Shown here piece by piece: positions 17,216-22,990 of a DNA stretch of 64,000 bases (position 1 is the stretch's first letter; each line of letters begins with the position of its first letter). A program made the position numbers and the translations under genes. The stretch spans positions 2,640,501-2,704,500 of the forward strand of contig NZ_CP152019.1 in NCBI RefSeq assembly GCF_038622445.1, in the 5' to 3' direction. The notes beneath the pieces were generated by a model. The model saw nothing but the letters and a program-made list of their open reading frames with translations, made no database searches and was not told where the DNA came from. Source of the DNA: Sporosarcina sp. FSL K6-1522. GTDB taxonomy: Bacteria > Bacillota > Bacilli > Bacillales_A > Planococcaceae.

Positions 17216-17446
17216 ATGGATTTGTTACTTTGGATAACAGTTGGTTTTATCGTAATCGGATTTGTTGTTCTTGTTTCTATGAAAAAAAGTATGGAAAGGA
17301 GAGTTAATTTAATAATAGAAAATGAGAAAAATATAGAGAGTGAACAGGTTTCAAATAAACCCGTTATCTGGTGGATAACGGGAGCCACAGTTTGGGGACT
17401 AGTAAGCATGAATTTAGTCGTACGGTCTTTTTCTGTTTATATGTAA
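17216..17446 (+). CDS. 76-residue two-helix membrane protein
   Basis: MDLLLWITVGFIVIGFVVLV forms the first membrane helix, a basic and acidic linker follows (KKSMERRVNLIIENEKNIES), and WWITGATVWGLVSMNLVV forms the second. ATG 17216 lies seven bases after GGGG; a GTG two codons upstream is too close to the ribosome binding site. The family is unknown to me. It stands alone between module copies A and B, with a promoter-like element upstream and a terminator downstream. Confidence 0.6.
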   Translation: MDLLLWITVGFIVIGFVVLVSMKKSMERRVNLIIENEKNIESEQVSNKPVIWWITGATVWGLVSMNLVVRSFSVYM

Positions 17447-17519
17447 AATGGTGAGTGTCGGATAATGGATTTTTGGGACGAAGTAATTCAATTTTTATGA
17501 AAGACTTTATTTAAACAAA

Positions 17520-17704
17520 CGGGCGCGTTAGTTGAACAAGAGGAGATCGTTTATTGACGGTCTTTTTTATGTCAGATCCGGATCATTATGTGTAATAGCA
17601 AAGCCTTATTAGGAAGTGTTTTTTAATGTCTTCTATTGTAGGTAATTATGGTACTGTGATAATAAATAGTTATTCAACTAACGGGGCAGGTTAGTTGAAC
17701 AAGA
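17520..17704 (+). repeat. Island intergenic module, copy B
   Basis: CGGGCGCGTTAGTTGAACAAG start, terminator, GATCCGGATCATTATGTG, TTTTTTAATGTCTTCTATTG, ATGGTACTGTGATAATAAA and a complete palindrome TTCAACTAAC-GGGGCAG-GTTAGTTGAA that would fold in the 5' leader of the next gene. It is the most complete copy and serves as the reference for the others. Confidence 0.85.
17545..17568 (+). terminator. Terminator within module copy B
   Basis: GATCGTT/GACGGTC stem (G-U pairs) with a short loop followed by six Ts, about 100 bases after the 17216 gene. Confidence 0.75.
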
Positions 17705-17731
17705 AAGGGAGATGGATAAAGGAGGATTTTT

Positions 17732-17977
17732 GTGAAGTTATTATTGTCTGTTCTATTTGCTGGACTTTTGGGTATTTTGGCTTTCCTCGGACCCATTGGT
17801 ATATATATATTATGTGCAATTATTGTTGGAGTAATTTTTAGGTCATTTATTTTAATCAATGAAATTCATAAACAAGTAGTACCAATCAATGGCAATGATA
17901 GGGTGAAAGAGGCATACGAAAGATATATAAAAGAGAGAGGCGAAAAAGAAAAGGATACTAACGGAGAAAGGAACTGA
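17732..17977 (+). CDS. 81-residue membrane protein with charged tail
   Basis: Two closely spaced membrane helices (LLLSVLFAGLLGILAFLG and IGIYILCAIIVGVIFRSF) precede a hydrophilic cytoplasmic tail, EAYERYIKERGEKEKDTNGE. The start is GTG behind AAAGGAGG. I do not recognise the family. The transcript leader carries the TTCAACTAAC/GTTAGTTGAA stem-loop of module copy B, 30 bases before the start. Confidence 0.6.
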   Translation: MKLLLSVLFAGLLGILAFLGPIGIYILCAIIVGVIFRSFILINEIHKQVVPINGNDRVKEAYERYIKERGEKEKDTNGERN

Positions 17978-18048
17978 CAATGTTGCTACTGTAGTGGCTA
18001 TTTTCTTAACTGTAAATGGAAAACTAATATTAAATTGTGAAATGATGT

Positions 18049-18239
18049 TCTTCAACTAACGGGTGCTTTAGTTTAACAAGTTAAATCAACACTTTGTTTG
18101 CTTTTTTGTTGCACATCCGGACCATAACGTGAAGTGGCACGCATTAACGGAAGGTGTTTTTAATGCCTTCTAAATGGTCTATTATGTTACTGTGATAATA
18201 AATAGCTCTTCAACTAACATGAAGTTTAGTTGAAGAGTA
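18049..18239 (+). repeat. Island intergenic module, copy C
   Basis: CTTCAACTAACGGGTGCTTT start, a weak AT-rich hairpin where A and B have a terminator, CACATCCGGACCATAACGTG, TTTTTAATGCCTTCTAAATGG, TTACTGTGATAATAAATAG, then CTCTTCAACTAA-CATGAAGT-TTAGTTGAAGAG, a 12-base-pair palindrome ahead of the Nudix gene. Confidence 0.8.
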
Positions 18240-18294
18240 CTGTTTGATTTTTATTCCGCAAACGGGCCATTTTCTTGAAGAAAGGAGTTTTGAT

Positions 18295-18735
18295 TTGAAG
18301 AAAATTGATGATTTAAAAGCTGGAGTTGCTGTAATTATTTTGAACCAAGAGAATCAAGTTCTATTGCAAAAAAGAGCTGATGTGGGCTTATGGGGAATCC
18401 CTTCAGGACATGTAGAAATTGGTGAAACAGTGTCTGAAGCAGTCATGAGAGAAGTAAAAGAAGAGACTAATTTAGATATAAGAATTAAAAAGCTGATTGG
18501 TGTTTATTCCGATCCTGATTCACAAGTTTTCAATTATCCAAATGGCAAGGTAGTGCATTTTATAACGACTTGTTTTCTTGCTGAAATTTCAGGTGGGGAA
18601 CTTAAATGTAATTCAGATGAATCGCTTGAAATAAAATTTTTTGGTCAGGATAACCTACCAGAAGATTTGTTAACAATGCACCCTCAATGGTTAGAGGATG
18701 CTCTTTCAAAAAAGGAAGCGGCATTTATTCGCTGA
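18295..18735 (+). CDS. Nudix hydrolase
   Basis: Hydrolyses nucleoside diphosphates linked to another group; exact substrate unknown. The Nudix box is complete: G-x5-E-x7-REVKEET within HVEIGETVSEAVMREVKEE, and the preceding LLQKRADVGLWGIPSGH is the normal lead-in. It has 146 residues from TTG 18295, which lies seven bases after AAAGGAG; an in-frame TTG/ATT region further upstream has no ribosome binding site. Such single Nudix genes are common island cargo. It is bracketed by module copies C and D. Confidence 0.88.
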   Translation: MKKIDDLKAGVAVIILNQENQVLLQKRADVGLWGIPSGHVEIGETVSEAVMREVKEETNLDIRIKKLIGVYSDPDSQVFNYPNGKVVHFITTCFLAEISGGELKCNSDESLEIKFFGQDNLPEDLLTMHPQWLEDALSKKEAAFIR

Positions 18736-18748
18736 CCAATATTCTAGA

Positions 18749-18822
18749 ATCGGGTTCGTTAGTTGAACAAGAGGAGATCGTCTATTGATGCTTTTTTTTC
18801 TGTTGCATCGGGATTCTTATGC
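18749..18822 (+). repeat. Island intergenic module, left half (copy D)
   Basis: ATCGGGTTCGTTAGTTGAAC, AGAGGAGATCGTCTATTGAT, a run of eight Ts and GTTGCATCGGGATTCTTATG. The promoter and palindrome half is missing, and the next gene points the other way. Confidence 0.75.
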
Positions 18823-18929
18823 AGCGTAGTAGATGGTATCGCCAAAGGGGTGCATGGCTCAAGGACTTCAGGGAAGGCAAGATATCACTGAATGATGTAT
18901 TAGCGTTGAAGCTTATTGTTGATTAGCGC

Positions 18930-18983
18930 GTAAAACAAAAAAGACGACTACTCTTCATTTGAGAGGCCGCCTTTTTGTTTTAC
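18930..18983. terminator. Bidirectional terminator at 18.95 kb
   Basis: GTAAAACAAAAA and TTTTTGTTTTAC arms with an inner imperfect stem (CTCTTC/GAGAG). It ends the minus-strand YheE-like gene and shields it from the plus-strand array. Confidence 0.85.
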
Positions 18984-18995
18984 GAATTTAAATTG

Positions 18996-19217
18996 TCAGT
19001 GTATTAAGCGGCTAGTTATCAAATCACGAACACTAGATTCAACGAGGTGAAGGTCATCTTTTTCAATTTTGCTATGGGGTTGTGGTTGAAACCATTGAAC
19101 TTCCTCATCATGAAAAATCCCTCGATAGTCGTTCCCTTTAATGTTTAGCTTGAATTGAAGGCGTTCGTTAGCTTGACCTTCAAACAATGGTGTAATTACT
19201 TCAAAATTTTGTAGCAT
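18996..19217 (-). CDS. DUF5342/YheE-like small protein
   Basis: A 73-residue soluble protein. The segment ERLQFKLNIKGNDYRGIFHD followed by EEVQWFQPQP resembles the YheE/DUF5342 family of Bacillales, small proteins of unknown function with an F-E-G-ERxxF-x-G-x-YxGIxHxGEIxW pattern. ATG at 19217 lies nine bases after GGAAGGGG. It is one of the few minus-strand genes in the island. The family assignment is from memory of the pattern and is moderately sure. Confidence 0.6.
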   Translation of the reverse strand: MLQNFEVITPLFEGQANERLQFKLNIKGNDYRGIFHDEEVQWFQPQPHSKIEKDDLHLVESSVRDLITSRLIH

Positions 19218-19527
19218 AATGAAAATCCCCTTCCTTAGTTGGTCTTTAAAGTATTCTCTGAGCTGTTTTGCTTACGTCCATATACTAACTATCCGAAATT
19301 AAAAAGTTGGGTGAAGAAGATTAGAGTTTCATGAGAATAACGCAGCAAAATGTATTTTTCAGAAGGTCGTCTACTAGCGTTTTTTTAATTTCTTTATATG
19401 CAAATGTTTGTTCTCTAAGATGGGTGTGGAAGATGCTTAAATTTCCTTGTCTTTCGCCAAAGTTAGGGTAGAGGTTGATTAGGAAGAAATCAGCAGACTA
19501 ACGCAAGGGGGGGATGAAACTAATTAA
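19218..19527. other. 310-base stretch without a gene
   Basis: AT-rich sequence with no ribosome-binding-site-plus-start pair leading to a convincing frame, no strong hairpin and no module copy. It looks like decayed spacer between the YheE-like gene and an HTH-like fragment. Confidence 0.5.
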
Positions 19528-19713
19528 GTGTTTTTATTCACCTGGGGTCTTAAGGAAATGTCAAAGCGGATTTGTATGAGCATAAGGACAATCGAAGAGG
19601 GTTTTCTGAAAGACAATCGCATGAGAGGGTTGCAACGACAAAAAATGGGTGGAAAATGTTATTGGTTTTACGAGCCGAGCTTGAAGGTTATCTGGGAAAT
19701 CATGGATGAATAG
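19528..19713 (+). CDS. Possible HTH-like phage protein remnant
   Basis: The frame from GTG 19528 gives 61 residues. From LKEMSKRICMSIRTIEEGFL onward it has the shape of a short helix-turn-helix followed by CYWFYEPSLKVIWEIMDE, similar in layout to small phage DNA-binding or excisionase-like proteins. There is no good ribosome binding site before GTG 19528 or ATG 19558, so it may be a fragment. Low confidence that it is expressed. Confidence 0.3.
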   Translation: MFLFTWGLKEMSKRICMSIRTIEEGFLKDNRMRGLQRQKMGGKCYWFYEPSLKVIWEIMDE

Positions 19714-19867
19714 TAATCGAAAAATAAACGCGTTGGCAGGCGAACGGAACAGGGGTAGAAGAGATTACAGACCTTATAAAATGCCCCAATTGTTTTGTTG
19801 AATTCTTTCAGGGGTGAATATGAAACAGCCATCCGCTGAAGTGACCCCTAAAAGTTAGAGTTTTATG

Positions 19868-20662
19868 TTATGCAGTCAATTTCTGTTTGATTCGTTTGTG
19901 ATTGTAATAATTGATGTATGACTCGATATCTCTTTTTAATTCCTCGTATGTGCGAAGCGCCTCGCGATAATATATCTCCTGCTTGAGAAGCCCGAAGAAG
20001 TTCTCCATTGGTGAATTATCTATGCAGTTTCCTTTGCGGGACATGCTTTGGAACACATTGTGGTCCTTAAGGGTCTTGATCCACTTCTTGTACTGATAGT
20101 GCCATCCCTGATCAGAGTGGATAGTTGTCCGGCACTTTGAATCTTTTACAATTTGAAGAGCGTCTTCTAACGGTTTCATCACAAAATCTAGTGTTGGATG
20201 CATACTGATACCGTATGAAAGTATTTCTCCGTTATACATGTCCATAATAGGACTTAGGTAGAGTTTGAAGTTATCTGAACACTTGAATTCTGTAATGTCT
20301 GTTGTTAGCTTTTGATAAGCCGTAATTGTATAGAAACGGCGATGAATAAGGTTCTTCGCAACAGTACCGACAGTTCCTTTGTAAGAACTATAGCGGCGCG
20401 ATTTCCGCATGAACTTCTTCCCCTTCAATCCAAGTTCCGTCATGATGCGCTGAACCTTCTTGTGATTCACTTGGATTCGTCGGTAGCCATAGTTGCCATC
20501 GTTCTCCTCGAAAATGGATTGAATCATCTCTTCCAACTCTTGATCAGGGTTATCTGTTTTCATTCGATTGATATGATAATGATAGGAAGACTCAGGGATG
20601 CCAATGACTTGAAGGACATCCTTCAGTAGGAATTTTTCTTTGAGTTCGAATGATAGCGTTGC
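19868..20662 (-). pseudogene. IS3-family transposase OrfB (DDE integrase), C-terminally truncated
   Basis: Retroviral-type integrase domain. The catalytic triad is visible as TDITEF (first D), HSDQGWHY (second D) and ENFFGLLKQE (E). Upstream of ATG 20563 the frame continues with FELKEKFLLKDVLQVIGIPE, the usual OrfB start, entered from orfA by a minus-one frameshift near TCAAAGAAAAA. The protein stops after KRIKQKLTA, where relatives continue for about 25 residues (a LTGxSPVxYR motif); the stop is only 31 bases from the inverted repeat, pointing to a 3' deletion. Confidence 0.8.
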
Positions 20663-21199
20663 TTGTGATTTTCGAGATAGCCTTCCGGATCCATCTGAAA
20701 AGCTTTCAACTTTTTTAAGTACTCTACCTCTAAACGAAGAAGCCCATTCTCCCGTACTAATTCCTGTTCTCGTGTCATCCCATTCGTTTTTGACTGTTTA
20801 CTCGTATTATTTTTGTTAGTTTCTTTATTAGACATTAGACATGGATGGTCGTCCTCTCGGTCTGTCTAGGGCTTCCGTGCCACCATCAAGGAACTTTTTC
20901 TTCCATAAGGAGATCATTGATGGGTTGATTATTCCAAAGTTAAGAGCAGTTTCAGTTAAAGAAGCGCCTGTCCTTTTCATAAAGCTTAGTACATCTAACT
21001 TAAATTGAATAGAATAAACCTCATTTTTCTTCCTTCGAAATAGTCCAACTGCGCCAATTTTCTTGTATACATTCACCCAATCTAAAAGCTGTCTATGTGA
21101 TTTCACATTGTGTTTGCGTGCTAGCAGCCTAGATCCTAGTGGGCCTTCCAAATACTCTTGCACGATCATCAGCTTAAAAGCATCACTATATTTTGTCAT
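20623..21199 (-). pseudogene. IS3-family OrfA, broken by a 7-base tandem duplication
   Basis: OrfA normally binds the IS ends. The first piece (ATG 21199, MTKYSDAFKLMIVQEYLEG) holds two helix-turn-helix units and ends RPRGRPSMSNV-stop at 20828. The second piece restarts in another frame with MSNKETNKNN and carries the leucine-zipper segment LVRENGLLRLEVEYLKKL. At the junction the plus strand reads ATTAGACATTAGAC; removing one copy of the seven bases joins PSMSN directly to KETNKN in one frame. ATG 21214 was not used because it lies in the terminal repeat. Confidence 0.85.
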
Positions 21200-21205
21200 A
21201 ATAAA

Positions 21206-21246
21206 ACACCCCAAAAGTTAGATTCAAAATCTAACTTTTGGGGTGT
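21206..21246. repeat. 41-base perfect palindrome at the right IS end
   Basis: Eighteen-base arms beginning ACACCCCAAAAGTTAGAT around a TCAAA loop. It doubles the terminal-repeat sequence head to head immediately before orfA and would form a very stable hairpin in either transcript. Confidence 0.85.
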
Positions 21247-21400
21247 ACTTCACTTGGCGACAACAGATTACTTCGGTTCACGCATAGCTTGTTCAGAAAT
21301 ACGGTGTTTTTGGTATATCCAAACGATTTGCCTAATAAAAATTATGAAATTAACGGCGAAATTGATTCATCTAGATTATCCTACGGGTGTACCGACAGTA

Positions 21401-21568
21401 TTAGCAACCGTCGTCGCACCCACCAGTGTTTAAGAAACTTGCGCCAATAATAATTAAAAGAATAAACAGCACAACAATTAAAGCGAAGCCTGACCCGTAT
21501 CCGAAACCTGAACCATATCCATATCCGGGGCCGTACCCCGGTCCACATCCGTAACCCGCATAACCCAT
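21401..21568 (-). CDS. YjcZ-family sporulation protein
   Basis: A 55-residue protein with a glycine- and tyrosine-rich N-terminus ([18 protein letters not shown]), one hydrophobic helix ([17 protein letters not shown]) and a C-terminal NTGGCDDGC. This layout is the YjcZ/SscA-like family of tiny spore-coat or spore-associated proteins of Bacillales. ATG 21568 follows AGGAGGTAGACATT. It is an ordinary spore-former gene, now inside the island beside the IS; multiple paralogues are usual in this family. Confidence 0.8.
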   Translation of the reverse strand: MGYAGYGCGPGYGPGYGYGSGFGYGSGFALIVVLFILLIIIGASFLNTGGCDDGC

Positions 21569-21753
21569 AATGTCTACCTCCTAAAATGATTTAGTTCATT
21601 CTATGTCAATAATTCGTGTATGTCTGATTCATTCGTTTAGTTTTTTTAAAAAATATTGAGGTATTGTAGGCTTTTTATGTCGCAATTGGATCATTAGATA
21701 ATAGAAGGATTCCTTTCTCTTCTGTCGAATGGTGAAAGTGGGAGGGATCATTT

Positions 21754-21996
21754 ATGATGAATGAAGAAGTAAATAAAATGGCGGATCTGCTATTACAAAG
21801 TTTATATGATTATCATTTTGCTAATAATGGAGGCAGCTATACATTACCCAAAGTGATGCTAAATGCTGACGTCAATAGCAAACTCGCGATTGAACACCTG
21901 ATTGAAAAGGAATACGCCACAGATAGTGGAGAAGGGTCAGATAATCTAGTTTTAGCAATCACAGCGCAAGGTATGGATTATATAAAAAATAAGTAA
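21754..21996 (+). CDS. 80-residue hypothetical protein, possible winged-helix fold
   Basis: Starts MMNEEVNKMADLLLQSLYD behind GGGAGGGATCATTT. The succession of helix (ADLLLQSLYDYHF), helix (SKLAIEHLIEKEYA) and a strand pair (NLVLAITAQGMDYI) suggests a small winged-helix or similar DNA- or protein-binding fold; this is my reading, not a family match. Its upstream region (TTTTTATGTCGCAATTGGAT onward, about 21670-21710) resembles the left part of the island module. Confidence 0.6.
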   Translation: MMNEEVNKMADLLLQSLYDYHFANNGGSYTLPKVMLNADVNSKLAIEHLIEKEYATDSGEGSDNLVLAITAQGMDYIKNK

Positions 21997-22034
21997 CTCC
22001 ATTGATCTTTTTATTCATTCGATGTCTACAAATA

Positions 22035-22073
22035 CAAAGGCGGCTACTCATTGGTTTGAGTAAGTCACCTTTT
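22035..22073 (+). terminator. Hairpin downstream of the 21754 gene
   Basis: Imperfect stem AAAGGCGGCTACTCA/TGAGTAAGTCACCTTT; the T-run is short, so termination is likely but not certain. Confidence 0.55.
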
Positions 22074-22225
22074 GTAGTTGAACTTGCAAACTCCTAAGTT
22101 TACCCATGTGATGGAAGTTAGCTACATAAAATCTAGACTAGGTAGTGAATGATGTCTTGACTTTCTAGCATATCGGGTGATTGCTACTAAACGTTTATGG
22201 ACATGTTTAGAGGGAGGAGAAAACC

Positions 22226-22330
22226 ATGAAAACAAAAATTTCACCGATTGTAGTAATTCTTATTTTCTTGGCTTTAGGTGCTTTGGGCTACTTCCTATTT
22301 ATGAATGTATTTATTCCAAATATGATGTGA
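22226..22330 (+). CDS. 34-residue single-pass membrane protein
   Basis: MKTKISPIVVILIFLALGAL begins the product, which is one helix followed by YFLFMNVFIPNMM. ATG lies seven bases after GGGAGGAG, a strong ribosome binding site. No family recognised. It belongs to the run of short hydrophobic proteins in this island. Confidence 0.5.
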   Translation: MKTKISPIVVILIFLALGALGYFLFMNVFIPNMM

Positions 22331-22504
22331 TGAATCTGAAAAAAATATATTGTGCTGCACAATCGTTAGTGAGAAAACTACTAAATCAAGAGACTTTATT
22401 AAGATAAATCACTAATAAAAGTATCTTATTTCCATTACAGGAAACATTCACCTCGTCAAGGGCGTTATATTTATGTAACTAAATTTGAATGAGGAGATGG
22501 GCTG

Positions 22505-22702
22505 ATGGGCTTTTATTATTTATTAATGCTCTTTATAGGAATTGTTTTTCTTATTGTAGGTGCGATGAAAAAAGGCGTTTCTCGCTCTGTTAAAATAGTG
22601 ATTATGCTGTTTGTTTTAGGTGTATTATTTATTTTTACTTCGTTAATACGATTGATGCCTGGTAGCTCGGATCTTATTGCGGGGCTGTTGAAAATATCAT
22701 AA
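22505..22702 (+). CDS. 65-residue two-helix membrane protein
   Basis: MGFYYLLMLFIGIVFLIVGA forms the first helix, a basic turn KKGVSRSVK follows, and IVIMLFVLGVLFIFTSLI forms the second, ending MPGSSDLIAGLLKIS. ATG follows GAGGAGATGGGCTG. A terminator belonging to module copy E lies 26 bases downstream. Family unknown to me. Confidence 0.6.
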   Translation: MGFYYLLMLFIGIVFLIVGAMKKGVSRSVKIVIMLFVLGVLFIFTSLIRLMPGSSDLIAGLLKIS

Positions 22703-22711
22703 GTGTAGTTT

Positions 22712-22790
22712 TCAATTAACAATGAGAGATCGCTGATTGGTGGTCTTTTTAATTTACCCTTCTGTAATTATGTAAACATCCCCTGTAACC
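22712..22790 (+). repeat. Island intergenic module, degenerate copy E
   Basis: TTTTCAATTAACAATGAGAGATCG, a GGTGGTCTTTTT hairpin, then CTGTAATTATGTAAAC. The order (AACTAAC-like word, GAGATCG hairpin, GTNATWATGT) is the same as in copies A and B, with more differences. Confidence 0.55.
22728..22750 (+). terminator. Terminator after the 22505 gene
   Basis: GATCGC/GTGGTC stem with G-U pairs and five Ts, the module copy E hairpin. Confidence 0.65.
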
Positions 22791-22879
22791 GTTAGTTAAT
22801 AAAAAAACTTCGTAAACGCTTATCAGCTCCATGTTTGTATGCAGAACAAGGATGCTGTATGATGGAATTTGTTACATCT

Positions 22880-22928
22880 ATTCATCAAAAAGTATTTATC
22901 GTTGTATTGAAAATGGATGAGGATTAAA
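22880..22928 (+). repeat. Decayed second copy of the lepA 3' end
   Basis: Reads in frame as IHQKVFIVVLKMDED-stop against [19 protein letters not shown] at the true lepA end: nine of 15 residues and 37 of 49 bases match by hand alignment. It lacks a start and ribosome binding site, so it is not a gene. It marks the right boundary of the island. Confidence 0.75.
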
Positions 22929-22941
22929 AGATAATCTAGAG

Positions 22942-22966
22942 AAGAGGGCATCCTAGCCCTCTTTTT
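22942..22966 (+). terminator. Terminator before hemW, probably the original lepA terminator
   Basis: AGAGGGC/GCCCTCT stem with an ATCCTA loop and TTTTT, 14 bases after the displaced lepA stop. Confidence 0.88.
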
Positions 22967-22990
22967 GCCGTTAAGAAAGGAAGTGATGGA

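Larger units (their letters stand above)
19837..21252 (-). mobile_element. IS3-family element, defective copy
   Basis: A 1,416-base element of the orfA/orfB type (IS150-like). Ends are TGAAGTGACCCCTAAAAGTT at the left and, read inward from the right, TGAAGTACACCCCAAAAGTT, so the terminal inverted repeats agree at most positions. The transposase is read on the minus strand. orfA is frame-shifted and orfB ends early, so the copy is dead. No target-site duplication is evident (flanks ATCCGC and CTTGGC), suggesting age or a rearranged edge. Confidence 0.85.
12576..22928. mobile_element. Accessory island between lepA and hemW
   Basis: About 10.3 kb of cargo inserted in an otherwise conserved housekeeping neighbourhood. 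It is bounded on the left by the end of lepA and on the right by a second, diverged lepA 3' end followed by a terminator hairpin suited to lepA. The content is accessory: GNAT, phage-tail remnants, an Apea-like HEPN protein, Nudix, several small membrane proteins, a dead IS3-family element and repeated intergenic modules found nowhere else in the window. Codon use is more AT-rich than in the flanks. No integrase or recombinase other than the broken transposase is visible, so if it entered by site-specific recombination it has lost that gene. Confidence 0.7.

Noticed and set aside
16998..18820. CRISPR array
   Set aside because: The repeats here are 50 to 190 bases long, irregularly spaced, and separated by genes and not by uniform spacers; no cas genes are present.
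18819..18926. A 35-codon frame (MQRSRWYRQRGAWLKDFREG onward) after module copy D
   Set aside because: No ribosome binding site precedes the ATG, which lies within module sequence. It may be the tail of a lost gene, but I cannot support expression.
21158..21450. Plus-strand frames of 70 to 91 codons at the right IS end
   Set aside because: They cross the IS terminal palindrome and lie antisense to the YjcZ-type gene, so they are chance frames.
22177..22407. A 76-codon frame overlapping the 34-residue gene at 22226
   Set aside because: It lacks a ribosome binding site and reads through the strong GGGAGGAG signal that serves the 34-residue membrane protein in another frame.
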